From the NCBI GenBank assembly GCA_023301725.1, contig JALZUD010000066.1, forward strand, positions 1 through 35,060: a stretch of DNA of 35,060 nt, given 5' to 3'. Shown one piece after another: positions 18,432-27,440 of the stretch (position 1 is its first letter; every line of letters starts with the position of its first letter). The position numbers were made by a program, and so were the translations under genes. The DNA is from Granulosicoccus sp. Its GTDB lineage: Bacteria; Pseudomonadota; Gammaproteobacteria; Granulosicoccales; Granulosicoccaceae. The notes under the pieces are model-generated. The model saw nothing but the letters and a program-made list of their open reading frames with translations. It had not been told where the DNA came from and did not search any database.

Positions 18432-21428
18432 TTAAAGCGTTCTCGCCACTTCGGTGCGTTCAAATACCTCGATCATGTCGCCAGGCTTCACATCGGTGTA
18501 GTTCTTGACGCCGATACCGCACTCGGTACCCATTCGAACGTCTTTCACGTCATCTTTAAAGCGACGTAACGACTCAAGCTCGCCTTCATAAATCACCACG
18601 TTGTCTCGTAGTACGCGGATAGGTTCGTCTTTTCTGACGACACCGTCGACCACCATACAACCTGCAATGAGACCGAATTTAGGCGATGTGAACACTTCAC
18701 CCACTTCGGCGTTGCCAATGATACGTTCGCGTACTTCAGGTGCGAGTAGACCACCAGCAAGCTTCTTGGCAAGATCGATGAGTTCATAAATGACGCTGTA
18801 GTAGCGAAGGTCTGTTTCTTGTTCCTGAACTAAACGCCTCGCTGACGCATCGGCACGGACGTTAAAACCCACCAGTATCGCGTCTGATGCTGATGCAAGG
18901 TTTGCATCAGATTCATTGATACCACCAACACCACCACCCACGATCCGAACTTCCACCTCGTCGGTACTGAGTTTCTCGAGGGTATCTCGAATGGCCTCAT
19001 AACTACCTTTCACGTCGGCTTTTACAACAAAATTAACTTGCGGCACAACGCCCTTGATCTGTGAAAAGACGTCTTCCATACGCTGCGGACGGCGCTCAGC
19101 CAGACGCGCATCTCGCGTTTTGCCATAACGAAGCTCCGCGAGTTCACGCGCACTCTTCTCATCTGCCGCCACCAGCATTTCGTCACCAGCATTTGGCGTT
19201 GATGAGAGTCCTAGCACCTGTACCGGTGTGGACGGACCTGCTTCATCAACCGCTTTGCCATTCTCATCGAACATGGCTCGCACACGACCCGTGACCTGGC
19301 CACAGATGAAGCTGTCTCCACGTTTTAGCGTGCCGTCCTGTACGAGGATAGTAGCCACTGGCCCCTTGCCTTTATCGAGTGTTGCTTCGATGACGGTACC
19401 TGCAGCATTACCTTCACTGACCGCTGTTAGTTCCAGAACCTCTGATTGCAGTACGAGTGCATCTAACAGGTTCTCAACACCGTCGCCAGTCAATGCCGAT
19501 AGAGGTACGAACTGAGTATCACCGCCCCACTCTTCCGATATAACTTGGTGCTGTGAGAGCTCATTACGGACGCGTTCTAAATCGACACCTTCTTTATCCA
19601 TCTTGTTGATGGCAACAATCATCGGTACGTTGGCGGCACGCGCATGCTGAATGCCTTCAATGGTTTGCGGCATAACACCATCATCCGCAGCCACTACCAG
19701 CACAACGATATCAGTGGCTTGCGCCCCCCGTGCTCGCATTGACGTAAACGCCGCGTGTCCCGGTGTATCGAGGAAAGTGATAACTCCGTTATTGGCAGTG
19801 GTCGTTTGATAAGCACCAATATGCTGCGTGATTCCACCTGCCTCGCCCGAAGCTACTCGCGATGTGCGGATGTAATCAAGCAAGGAAGTCTTACCATGAT
19901 CAACGTGACCCATGATGGTAACCACAGGTGGTCGTGACTCTGCATCGCCTTCGCGCTCTCCAGCAACCAAGGCTGCCAGTGCTGCTTCAACATCATCAGC
20001 ACTCATTGGGTTGGCTTTGTGGCCCATCTCTTCTACGACGAGAATAGCGGTGTCCTGATCAAGCAACTGATTGATCGTCGCCATGACGCCCATGCTCATC
20101 ATCGCTTTGATGACCTCGGCAGCCTTAACAGCCATCTTATTGGCAAGCTCGGCAACGGTGATAGTCTCAGGGACATCAACGTCACGAACTAGCGGCGCAG
20201 TTGGTCTTTCGAACCCATGCTTGGCTTCAAAATTAGCCGGCATAGCACGCTTTGACTTACCTTTTCTGCGACCTGACTTGCCTTTGGCGACGTGCAGCTG
20301 ATTGCGACCATAACGCGTATCGCCACCACCACCGCCGGCACCTCCACCCTTACCACGGCCTTTGCCTTTCGGCTTATTATCATTACCACGCCCGGCACCA
20401 CGATCGTTGCTGCTGGCAGCTTGTTGCGCCTCCATTGCAGCACGGCGTTGTAGCTCTGCAGCAACACGCTCTTGCTCGCGACGTTCACGCTCACGCTTCG
20501 ATGTCTCATCAGATTCGCGACGTTTCTCAGCAGAAACCTGCTTTTCAGCCATCCGCTCGGCAGTTGCTCTGGCCTGCTGCTCCAACGTGGCGCGCTGAGT
20601 TGCTTCGCGCTCAAGACGTGCTTTATCGGCAGGTGATAGATCAGGTGCTGCAGCCGCTGTAACGGCTGTTTCCTTGTCAGCAGCAGCAGTTACGGCAGCC
20701 GCCGTGGCTGCTGCTGCTTGTCTTTCGAGTGCTGCAATTACATCATTTTCAGTGGTAGGTGCTGGATTTGACACCTCTTCAGCCGGAGGCACAGGCGCTA
20801 TATCGCTAGCGGCAGTGATGTCGGGAGCGTCCTGACCTGCATCGCCCACTTCACTTACCACCTCTGGTAACACCTCATTGGCCGTCTCGCTGGCGGCTTG
20901 AGCTGCAACCTGCTGGGCGACGTCGCGTGCAGCCGCCTGGGCAGCCGCTTGCGCAGCTGCACGTGACGCGGCTGAATCATCAGCTGCGCTTGCGTCAGTT
21001 ACCACAGATTCGTTCGATAAGTCATCGATGACGTTGGCTGGCGCCGTGGCGTCGTCAGATTGAACTGGAGGGCTCGCTGCTAATTCGTCAGTGTCAGGCA
21101 CGGCAGAATCAGACTCTGCAGCCTCTTCACCGGGCCGAACATAGGTTCTACGCCCGCGCACTTCCACATTGACCTTTTTGCGACCCGATGCGTCAGTTTT
21201 AAGTTCACTGACTCGCTTTCGCTTCAACGTGATCTTTTTAGCGGAGCCTCCGGCTCCTGCCTGACCACGTGATTCACGCAGAAAAGTAAGCAGAGTAAGC
21301 TTCTCCGAATCGGAGATCATGTCGTTCTCGCTCACTTTGGGAATACCCGCATCTCCAAGTTGCACGAGCAACTTCTCGATCGGCGTACCAACTACTTGCG
21401 CGAGCTGTTTTACAGTTACTTCAGCCAT
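18432..21428 (-). CDS. infB: Translation initiation factor IF-2
   Basis: A 998-residue IF-2, on the long side. It opens with an IF2_N domain ([24 protein letters not shown]), followed by a long low-complexity Ala/Glu/Arg linker and a Gly/Lys/Arg-rich stretch ([14 protein letters not shown]), then a second IF2_N-like region ([26 protein letters not shown]). The GTPase domain has GHVDHGKT (507-514), DTPGH and NKMD. Domains II, III and IV follow and end with [17 protein letters not shown]. It delivers fMet-tRNA to the 30S P-site and promotes subunit joining. A GAGAAG ribosome-binding site precedes the ATG. It lies 129 bp after nusA. Shorter internally initiated isoforms, as in E. coli, are possible but not evident. 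Confidence 0.97.
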   Translation of the reverse strand: MAEVTVKQLAQVVGTPIEKLLVQLGDAGIPKVSENDMISDSEKLTLLTFLRESRGQAGAGGSAKKITLKRKRVSELKTDASGRKKVNVEVRGRRTYVRPGEEAAESDSAVPDTDELAASPPVQSDDATAPANVIDDLSNESVVTDASAADDSAASRAAAQAAAQAAARDVAQQVAAQAASETANEVLPEVVSEVGDAGQDAPDITAASDIAPVPPAEEVSNPAPTTENDVIAALERQAAAATAAAVTAAADKETAVTAAAAPDLSPADKARLEREATQRATLEQQARATAERMAEKQVSAEKRRESDETSKRERERREQERVAAELQRRAAMEAQQAASSNDRGAGRGNDNKPKGKGRGKGGGAGGGGGDTRYGRNQLHVAKGKSGRRKGKSKRAMPANFEAKHGFERPTAPLVRDVDVPETITVAELANKMAVKAAEVIKAMMSMGVMATINQLLDQDTAILVVEEMGHKANPMSADDVEAALAALVAGEREGDAESRPPVVTIMGHVDHGKTSLLDYIRTSRVASGEAGGITQHIGAYQTTTANNGVITFLDTPGHAAFTSMRARGAQATDIVVLVVAADDGVMPQTIEGIQHARAANVPMIVAINKMDKEGVDLERVRNELSQHQVISEEWGGDTQFVPLSALTGDGVENLLDALVLQSEVLELTAVSEGNAAGTVIEATLDKGKGPVATILVQDGTLKRGDSFICGQVTGRVRAMFDENGKAVDEAGPSTPVQVLGLSSTPNAGDEMLVAADEKSARELAELRYGKTRDARLAERRPQRMEDVFSQIKGVVPQVNFVVKADVKGSYEAIRDTLEKLSTDEVEVRIVGGGVGGINESDANLASASDAILVGFNVRADASARRLVQEQETDLRYYSVIYELIDLAKKLAGGLLAPEVRERIIGNAEVGEVFTSPKFGLIAGCMVVDGVVRKDEPIRVLRDNVVIYEGELESLRRFKDDVKDVRMGTECGIGVKNYTDVKPGDMIEVFERTEVARTL

Positions 21429-21557
21429 AGCTTCTCTTGTTTATCCCAAAACGACCGGCTTAGCCGGACGTGCCTAACTGTCTGTGCCAGCACATGCTTA
21501 GCTGACCTGTCCCCGAATCATTCGCAGCTAGCGTCTGCCTCGGAGGTGCTGCTCTTG

Positions 21558-23078
21558 TTACTTAGAACCACCTTGAGCAGCTTCCGTCTCTTCTTCAGCA
21601 AACCAGCTTTCGCGTGCTTTCATAATCAGCGTAGCGGCCAACTCTTCATTCATACCCTGCACCACCATCAGATCATCAACCGACTGGTCTGCAAGATCAT
21701 CCACGGTAAGAATTTCGTGCGCTGCCATCTCTAACGCAAGCTCCTCACTCATACCTTCCATTGCGATCAGCTCCGGAGTTGGGTTATTACCACCCAGCTT
21801 TTCTTCAGTAGCGATCGCCTTTGTCAGCAATGCATCCTGAGCGCGGCTGCGCAGCTCGTCAACAATTTCTTCTTCAAATTCGTCGATATCAAGCAGCTCA
21901 TCACGCGGCACATAAGCAACTTCCTCTACTGTGGTAAAGCCTTCTTGTACCAGAATCAAAGCGACTTCCTCATCAACATCAAGCTGATCGGTGAACACCT
22001 GTACCGTCAGTTTCGACTCTTCTTCGCTCTTTTCCTCGGCTGCAGATTCGTCCATGACATTCAGCGTCCAGCTTGTCAGCTCGGATGCCAGACGAACATT
22101 TTGCCCACCACGGCCTATGGCTAGAGACAGTTTGTCGCTCTCAACAGCAATATCCATGCTGCCTTTTTCCTCGTCTACAACGATTCCTTTCACTTCAGCA
22201 GGGGCCATCGCGTTGATGACGAATTGCGCTGGATTTTCATTATATAGAATGATATCGATACGTTCGCCAGCCAATTCATTGGATACGGTCTGGACGCGCG
22301 AACCGCGCATACCAACGCATGCACCCACCGGATCGAGCCGAGGATCAATCGATGACACAGCAATTTTGGCACGGGCACTAGGGTCTCTGGCTGCACCATT
22401 TATGATAATCGTGCCTTGCCCAACCTCAGGAACTTCAAGCTTGAACAGTTCAATCAGAAATTCTGGCGCTGTGCGAGTCACGAATAATTGCGGGCCTCGC
22501 GGCTCGCTACGCACTTCGCGTAGATATCCACGCAAACGGTCACCAGGCCGGACAGCTTCGCGAGGAATCATGTCCTCGCGAGAGATATAGGCTTCAGCAT
22601 TGGCACCTAAGTCGAGATACACGCCACCGCGTTCGAGGCGTTTGACGATACCCATGACCAGCTCACCAACTCGCTCGCGGTAAGCATCAACAACCCTTTC
22701 GCGCTCGGCCTCGCGCACTTTTTGCACGATAACCTGTTTGGCGGTTTGAGCAGCAATTCGGCCAAAATCGACTGAATCAATCTCCTCTTCAACAGCGCCA
22801 CCCAAGTCTAGCTCAGGCTCATCATGTTGAGCAGCGGACAGGGTGATCTGACGTAATGGGAATTCCATCTCAGCGTCGTCAGGGACTACTTCCCAACACC
22901 GATACGTCATGTAATCGCCAGTTTCGCGGTCAATAGCCACGCGCACTTCAATGTCACGGCCATCACGCTTTCGCGTGGCCGATGCCAGCGCTGCTTCCAG
23001 CGCCTCAAAGATGATGCTCTCGTCAACGCCTTTCTCGTTAGAAACGGCGTCCACTACCAACAGAATGTCTTTACTCAT
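21558..23078 (-). CDS. nusA: Transcription termination/antitermination factor NusA
   Basis: A 506-residue NusA in the gammaproteobacterial layout: N-terminal RNA-polymerase-binding domain (about 1-125), S1 domain ([23 protein letters not shown], about 140-200), two KH domains ([40 protein letters not shown]) and two acidic C-terminal helix-hairpin-helix repeats ([34 protein letters not shown]). These acidic repeats regulate binding to RNA polymerase alpha in E. coli. It controls pausing, termination and rRNA antitermination. The intergenic segment before it contains two mutually exclusive hairpins that may affect its expression. Confidence 0.97.
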   Translation of the reverse strand: MSKDILLVVDAVSNEKGVDESIIFEALEAALASATRKRDGRDIEVRVAIDRETGDYMTYRCWEVVPDDAEMEFPLRQITLSAAQHDEPELDLGGAVEEEIDSVDFGRIAAQTAKQVIVQKVREAERERVVDAYRERVGELVMGIVKRLERGGVYLDLGANAEAYISREDMIPREAVRPGDRLRGYLREVRSEPRGPQLFVTRTAPEFLIELFKLEVPEVGQGTIIINGAARDPSARAKIAVSSIDPRLDPVGACVGMRGSRVQTVSNELAGERIDIILYNENPAQFVINAMAPAEVKGIVVDEEKGSMDIAVESDKLSLAIGRGGQNVRLASELTSWTLNVMDESAAEEKSEEESKLTVQVFTDQLDVDEEVALILVQEGFTTVEEVAYVPRDELLDIDEFEEEIVDELRSRAQDALLTKAIATEEKLGGNNPTPELIAMEGMSEELALEMAAHEILTVDDLADQSVDDLMVVQGMNEELAATLIMKARESWFAEEETEAAQGGSK

Positions 23079-23185
23079 TAATCGAAAGCCTCAGTACGCC
23101 GTGCGCAATGCGCACATACAAAGATTGCGCTTATTGTTATTGAAAGCATTGTTCAATTGAACTATCTCGCTAAACCACTCAAACG
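23079..23185 (-). other. rimP-nusA intercistronic segment with competing hairpins
   Basis: The 107-base gap contains GCGCAAT (23103-23109), which can pair with ATTGCGC (23124-23130), and a compact palindrome GTGCGCA/TGCGCAC (23101-23115). The two structures share bases and exclude each other. They lie about 23 bases upstream of the nusA ATG. Confidence 0.5.
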
Positions 23186-23644
23186 CTATGAAAGACGGCC
23201 AATGAGATGTGCTTGCTCCACATCAGCGACCGGTAAATCATAGTCAATCCCATCAACTTCAATCACTGCATGAGCATTTGCCACACTGACCAACTGCCCT
23301 TTGAAATTTCGCCTACCGCTTATGCTGTCTGCCATTCTTATTCGAACCTGCTGACCCACCTGACTGGCAAAGTGCGCCTCGGTGAACAGTGGCCTATCGA
23401 CCCCAGGAGACGAAACCTCCAGCAGATACGCACTTTTAATCGTGTCTTCAACATCTAATACTGCGTTGAGCTGACGGCTCACAGCAGCACAATCTTCCAT
23501 GAGAATGCCTTCTGGCTTGTCAATATAGACGCGCAAGGTTTGGCCGTTCTCTGCCATACCGAATTCCGCTCCCACTAATTCGTAGCCCAAACCCGTGACT
23601 ACAGGCTCAACTACGCTAACAACTAGGGGACTTGCTCGCTGCAT
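23186..23644 (-). CDS. rimP: Ribosome maturation factor RimP
   Basis: A 152-residue RimP with the two-domain pattern of the family: an N-terminal alpha/beta part (VEPVVTGLGYELVGAEFG, LRVYIDKPEGILMEDCAAVSRQLNAVLDVED, YLLEVSSPGVDRPLFTEAHF) and a C-terminal SH3-like barrel (VRIRMADSISGRRNFKGQLVSV). It helps early 30S assembly with S12. It is the first gene of the rimP-nusA-infB operon; a GAGAGAGG element gives a good ribosome-binding site. Upstream lies a structured leader instead of the tRNA genes found in some relatives. Confidence 0.95.
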   Translation of the reverse strand: MQRASPLVVSVVEPVVTGLGYELVGAEFGMAENGQTLRVYIDKPEGILMEDCAAVSRQLNAVLDVEDTIKSAYLLEVSSPGVDRPLFTEAHFASQVGQQVRIRMADSISGRRNFKGQLVSVANAHAVIEVDGIDYDLPVADVEQAHLIGRLS

Positions 23645-23775
23645 CTAACCAACACCTCTCTCACACAAATTTAGAAACAAATACATAACCCGCCATGGGC
23701 TCTGGCTGCAAAACTGGCCAAAGACACCACCAAAAACACAACTACCAAAAAAGACACAACGAATAGAGATCAGCC

Positions 23776-23801
23776 AAAGAAAAAGGCTCCATTCGGAGCC
23801 C
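23776..23801 (-). terminator. Intrinsic terminator in the rimP operon leader
   Basis: A perfect GGCTCC/GGAGCC stem (23785-23790 and 23795-23800, 4-base loop) is followed on the minus strand by TTTTTCTTT. No gene upstream reads toward it, since eboD is divergent, so it must end a small RNA or attenuate the rimP operon. Confidence 0.8.
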
Positions 23802-23906
23802 AACGACACTGCCTATGACTTAATTGACTAGCGGTACTGTCGACACCTTGATTTGCAAAAGTAGATAAAAGCAAAGGTGCCGAGGGAGCTCGCCCTGTCG
23901 GAACAC
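23776..23906 (-). ncRNA. Candidate structured leader or small RNA upstream of rimP
   Basis: From the predicted start near 23904 to the terminator is about 130 nt. It contains a GC-rich stem around 23880-23902 (CCGA...TCGG with GGG/CCC inside), a second hairpin CACCTT/AAGGTG with an inner TGC/GCA extension (23844-23879) and the terminator hairpin. The layout fits a transcription attenuator of the rimP-nusA-infB operon or a free small RNA. An Rfam rimP-leader family exists in enterobacteria, but I cannot tell whether this belongs to it. Confidence 0.5.
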
Positions 23907-23910
23907 TGCA

Positions 23911-23919
23911 ATTGTAGCA
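23911..23919 (-). promoter_or_regulatory. Candidate extended -10 promoter for the rimP leader
   Basis: On the minus strand the sequence TGCTACAAT matches an extended -10 element (TGnTATAAT with one change). The -35 region is poor, as is common for extended -10 promoters. Confidence 0.45.
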
Positions 23920-24045
23920 CCGCACACCTCTACATGCTACCGGCAAGACACCTCTTTTACCCTAAAGCGCTTAATCCTCGTTACCTATTTGCCGCGAAAG
24001 TTAGCAGACAGGCAGCCTTCAAATGGCACGATACTTTCTTCGCAT

Positions 24046-24075
24046 AACGGTTAATCCTGCATCAACATAACCGTT
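24046..24075. promoter_or_regulatory. Inverted repeat in front of eboD
   Basis: AACGGTTA (24046-24053) and TAACCGTT (24068-24075) are perfect inverted copies whose starts are 22 bp apart, about two helical turns. The right half ends 6 bases before the eboD ATG. It could be an operator for a dimeric regulator or an RNA hairpin covering the initiation region. Confidence 0.5.
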
Positions 24076-24081
24076 TGAGCC

Positions 24082-25314
24082 ATGCCCAGTCGTCAGAAAA
24101 CCAGCGCCCACCAGCTTCGAACGGTAACAGAGCAAAACGAACCTACGGTCACTCATCAAGCCAGTTTTACGGTCTCGTACCACTATCCTGTGGTTTTTAC
24201 ACGATCGGTGTTCGATCTGGGTAATCCAACTCTGGCGCAGCTTCTGAGCGCCGCTGAGCCTGATCGAATACACCGCGCGCTTGTGATGATTGACGAAGGG
24301 CTGATCACTCGAACACCTGCCCTGATTGAACAATGGCAAGCGTACGCCGACCACCATTGCGTCCATATAGAATCGGCTGGCAACCCCATCATCGTACCCG
24401 GAGGCGAGCACGCGAAAAACGATTTGAAGCTGCAAGACAAGCTGTCCCAACACATCGAAATGAATAAGATTGATAGGCACTCCTTTGTCATCGCCATTGG
24501 GGGTGGCTCAATGCTCGATGCGGTTGGCTTGGCCGCAGCTACCGCACATCGAGGAGTGAGACTGGTTAGGTTGCCAACGACTGTGTTGGCTCAAAATGAT
24601 GCTGGCATTGGTGTGAAGAATGGCATAAATCGTTTTGGCCAGAAAAACTGGTATGGCACATTTGCCCCACCCTTTGCTGTCATCAACGATGAACAGTTTC
24701 TGCAGACGCTCAATCCGGCTGATCGGCGAGCCGGTCTGTCAGAGGCGGTCAAAGTGGCCTTAATCAGAGACGCCGAGTTTTTTGATTGGATCGAATCCAA
24801 TACACAAGCACTAGCACGTGGCGATAATCATGCTATGCGCCACTTGATCGAGCATTGCGCAAAGTTGCATCTGGAACAAATCACAGGCGCTGGAGATCCG
24901 TTTGAGCGTGGCACAGAACGGCCACTGGATTTCGGCCATTGGGCAGCTCATAAAATTGAACAGCTCAGCTCAAACCGCATAAGACATGGCGACGCTGTTG
25001 CAATTGGAATCGCATTGGATAGTCATTATTCAACGCTCACCGGTCTGCTTGGCGAGCAATCGTCACAACGGGTTGTGCAAGTACTTAAAGCCCTTGGGTT
25101 CACACTCTACGATCGGGTGCTTGACGCTCATTCAGAAACGGGTCAACACGCAATACTCGGTGGACTTAATGAATTTCAGCGGCATCTTGGCGGTGAGCTA
25201 AGCATCACCCTGTTGAAAAAAATCGGTGAGGGCGTTGAGGTACACACGATTGATCACTCAGTAATGAAAACAGCGTTATCAACATTAAAAACCGCGAGTA
25301 GCGCATGCGACTAG
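24082..25314 (+). CDS. eboD: EboD: 3-dehydroquinate-synthase-like sugar phosphate cyclase
   Basis: A 410-residue protein of the dehydroquinate synthase / sugar phosphate cyclase superfamily. NAD-binding motifs PGGEHAKN (106-113) and GGGSMLDAVG (140-149) and the PTTVLAQNDAGIGVKNGIN strand are visible. The expected zinc ligands are E221 (LSEAVKVALI), H286 (DFGHWAAHKIE) and H302 (RHGDAVAIG), with the same 16-residue spacing of the two histidines as in true dehydroquinate synthase. Neighbours (eboE, eboC, eboF, eboA, eboB) identify it as EboD rather than housekeeping AroB. The substrate and product of EboD are not established. The ATG at 24082 is the only nearby start, with a weak ribosome-binding site. 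It overlaps eboE by 10 bp. Confidence 0.88.
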   Translation: MPSRQKTSAHQLRTVTEQNEPTVTHQASFTVSYHYPVVFTRSVFDLGNPTLAQLLSAAEPDRIHRALVMIDEGLITRTPALIEQWQAYADHHCVHIESAGNPIIVPGGEHAKNDLKLQDKLSQHIEMNKIDRHSFVIAIGGGSMLDAVGLAAATAHRGVRLVRLPTTVLAQNDAGIGVKNGINRFGQKNWYGTFAPPFAVINDEQFLQTLNPADRRAGLSEAVKVALIRDAEFFDWIESNTQALARGDNHAMRHLIEHCAKLHLEQITGAGDPFERGTERPLDFGHWAAHKIEQLSSNRIRHGDAVAIGIALDSHYSTLTGLLGEQSSQRVVQVLKALGFTLYDRVLDAHSETGQHAILGGLNEFQRHLGGELSITLLKKIGEGVEVHTIDHSVMKTALSTLKTASSACD

Positions 25315-26537
25315 ACACCCAAAGAACGGCCACAAGTCATCTTAGCTATTGCACCAATATCCATGCTGGTGAGAGATGGGATGAGCTGTTCCCGCAACTC
25401 AAACAACATGTTCCGACAGTAAAACGCAAAGTAAGTCCAGAGCACTCTTTTGGCATCGGTTTACGCGCTTCGCGCAGCAGCATTGATAGCTTAAAGAACC
25501 CCTCTGTGCTCGCCGAATTCAAACAGTGGCTGGCAGACGAAGATCTTTATGTGTACACAGTCAATGGCTTTCCATACGGAAATTTTCATGGCACGCAGGT
25601 TAAAGCGGACGTCTACCGACCCGACTGGAGCCACCCTGAACGCCTGGAATATACCTGCGCCATTGCCGATGTACTCTCTCAACTCGCACCACCCGATAAC
25701 TTCGCCAGCATCAGCACGGTGCCTGGCACGTTCAAACAATGGGCCACTGACGAAACTGGCGCACAAATCGTTGAACATCTACTAGCCTGTGTTGCACATT
25801 GCACAAATCTAGCTCGCAACACAGGGGTTACTATCTGCATTGCATTAGAACCTGAGCCCGCCTGCTTGCTGGAAACTGTGAGCGATGTTGTCTCATTTTT
25901 CAAGCATCATCTGTACAGTCAAACCAGCATCCATCGTCTTGCTTCATTGGCCGGTTGTAGCGCCAATGAAGCTGAAACTGCATTACGCACCCATATTGGC
26001 GTCTGCTACGACATTTGCCATGCCGCCGTTGAGTTCGAAGACCCTCTACTGGGTATAAAAACCATGCAAGACGCCGGTATTCCCATTGCCAAACTTCAGC
26101 TCAGCTCCGCACTTAAGCTTGAACATATTAATGAGCAGTCATTGGCTGAATTGCAAAACTTTGATGAGCCTGTCTATCTGCATCAAGTGGTTGAGAGACG
26201 CGATGAGCGATTGATTCGATTCAATGATTTACCTATCGCCATTCAGGCACATCAGATGGACATTCGAAGCACGCCAAAAAATAAGGAATGGCGCGTGCAT
26301 TTTCATGTTCCTGTTTTTCTATCGTCACTAGATACGTTCAGCACCACTCAGAATGATCTCATGCGCGTGCTTCAACTGCATGCCACACAACCTATTGCTC
26401 CACACCTTGAAGTTGAAACTTACACTTGGGATGTCCTGCCCGAACAATACCGAGGCACCACCGTGGATGATGCCATCGCTCGAGAAATTAATTGGGTAGT
26501 CAATACGTTAACGGCCCCGCAGAAGTCAGCTGCGTGA
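25305..26537 (+). CDS. eboE: EboE: xylose-isomerase-like TIM-barrel metabolite traffic protein
   Basis: A 410-residue protein of the sugar phosphate isomerase/epimerase-like TIM-barrel group found as EboE in ebo clusters. Recognisable parts are LSYCTNIHAGERWDELFPQL at the start, YTVNGFPYGNFHGTQVKADVYRPDW, CIALEPEPACLLET and GVCYDICHAAVEFED; the acidic and histidine residues in the last two are plausible metal ligands. Most members share the opening tract seen here. The enzymatic role is unknown; the family is implicated in moving or preparing a small-molecule precursor for export. It starts within the end of eboD and ends in a GTGA overlap with eboC, so translation of D-E-C is coupled. Confidence 0.88.
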   Translation: MRLDTQRTATSHLSYCTNIHAGERWDELFPQLKQHVPTVKRKVSPEHSFGIGLRASRSSIDSLKNPSVLAEFKQWLADEDLYVYTVNGFPYGNFHGTQVKADVYRPDWSHPERLEYTCAIADVLSQLAPPDNFASISTVPGTFKQWATDETGAQIVEHLLACVAHCTNLARNTGVTICIALEPEPACLLETVSDVVSFFKHHLYSQTSIHRLASLAGCSANEAETALRTHIGVCYDICHAAVEFEDPLLGIKTMQDAGIPIAKLQLSSALKLEHINEQSLAELQNFDEPVYLHQVVERRDERLIRFNDLPIAIQAHQMDIRSTPKNKEWRVHFHVPVFLSSLDTFSTTQNDLMRVLQLHATQPIAPHLEVETYTWDVLPEQYRGTTVDDAIAREINWVVNTLTAPQKSAA

Positions 26538-27436
26538 ACCTCAGGATTCACTTATCGCTTGGCAGAGTCTCCAACCTGCCCACCGTGTTAACCAATGTGC
26601 TTGTTGCAGGGGCACTGGCAGGTGTAACGTTTCCATCCAATGGCTGGTTACCACTAGCGAGTGCCATGTGTATTTTCTACATTGCTGGCATGTATTACAA
26701 CGACGTCTGTGATGCAGAATACGATCGAGAACATCAAACACATCGCCCCATTGCAGCCGGACTCATCAGCCGGGAGCGCGTTGAGGCATTCGCGATTGGA
26801 TATACATGTGTCGCATTTTTGTTGGTCTATGTGGCGAGGATGCAGGCCCCCTTGGCTCAAGGCAGCGGGAGCGCTGGCTGGTTAGTTAGCACGCTAACCC
26901 TGATAACTTGCATCGTCATTTACGATCGTCACCATAAGCACAATCGATTTAGTCCAGTAATCATGGCAGCATGCCGATTATCAGTGCTACTCACTTCAAG
27001 CTATACATTGAGCGGAACATTACCACCGCCAGTACTAGGTGCCATGCTTGCCATGTTTTGCTGGCTTATCGGGCTTACCTATTTTGCAAAGCATGAGCAA
27101 AATATGAACTTGGAAACAGGTTCACACAGATTTAAGCCTCACTGGGCACTCATGCTACTTTGCCTACCTTTAATCGCAGGCGTGGGGTTAGGCACGACAA
27201 CCCCTGCAGTGTTTCTACCTCTTGGCCTTTTATGTTGGGTGGTGTACACGGCGCACACCCTTTTAACCCACGGTCCAAGTGCTTCCAAAGGTCGGGCAAT
27301 TGCACTGCTGATCGCCGGAATTTGCCTGATAGATGGAATATTTCTGGCGTGGGTATGGGGAATCAGCGGCGCCTTAGCAGCAATAGTTGCTTTTGGTCTA
27401 ACGTTGTTTTTACAACGTTGGGTGGCTGGCACTTAA
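26534..27436 (+). CDS. eboC: EboC: UbiA-family membrane prenyltransferase-like protein
   Basis: A 300-residue integral membrane protein with about eight or nine hydrophobic helices. The first aspartate-rich motif is NDVCDAEYDREHQTHRPI, the NDxxDxxxD signature that binds prenyl diphosphate through magnesium in UbiA enzymes. The usual second motif is degenerate (IYDRHHKHN). The GTG at 26534, overlapping the eboE stop as GTGA, is preferred: it gives an N-terminus MNLRIHLSLGRVSNLPTVLTN typical of UbiA proteins, whereas an in-frame TTG upstream would add 14 unlikely residues. It may prenylate or lipid-anchor the Ebo substrate, but this is untested. It ends 4 bp from the convergent eboF. Confidence 0.88.
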   Translation: MNLRIHLSLGRVSNLPTVLTNVLVAGALAGVTFPSNGWLPLASAMCIFYIAGMYYNDVCDAEYDREHQTHRPIAAGLISRERVEAFAIGYTCVAFLLVYVARMQAPLAQGSGSAGWLVSTLTLITCIVIYDRHHKHNRFSPVIMAACRLSVLLTSSYTLSGTLPPPVLGAMLAMFCWLIGLTYFAKHEQNMNLETGSHRFKPHWALMLLCLPLIAGVGLGTTTPAVFLPLGLLCWVVYTAHTLLTHGPSASKGRAIALLIAGICLIDGIFLAWVWGISGALAAIVAFGLTLFLQRWVAGT

Positions 27437-27440
27437 CGAT

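Larger units (their letters stand above)
23645..24081. other. 437-bp divergent intergenic region between rimP and eboD
   Basis: No protein-coding gene or tRNA was found. On the minus strand it holds a candidate extended -10 promoter, a structured transcript and an intrinsic terminator (separate entries). Close to eboD it holds an 8-bp inverted repeat. No clear plus-strand -35/-10 pair for eboD was seen. Confidence 0.6.

Noticed and set aside
23645-24081. tRNA gene upstream of rimP, as in some gammaproteobacteria
   Set aside because: No TTCRANNC T-loop or cloverleaf could be found on either strand.
24019-24480. 153-codon minus-strand frame overlapping the start of eboD
   Set aside because: It is a shadow of eboD, which has clear cyclase motifs on the other strand.
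24082-25314. Housekeeping aroB (3-dehydroquinate synthase)
   Set aside because: Divergent sequence, long N-terminus and linkage to five other ebo genes favour EboD; a separate aroB is expected elsewhere.
27400-27419. AACGTTG/CAACGTT hairpin near the end of eboC as a terminator
   Set aside because: It lies inside the coding region and is not followed by a T-run.
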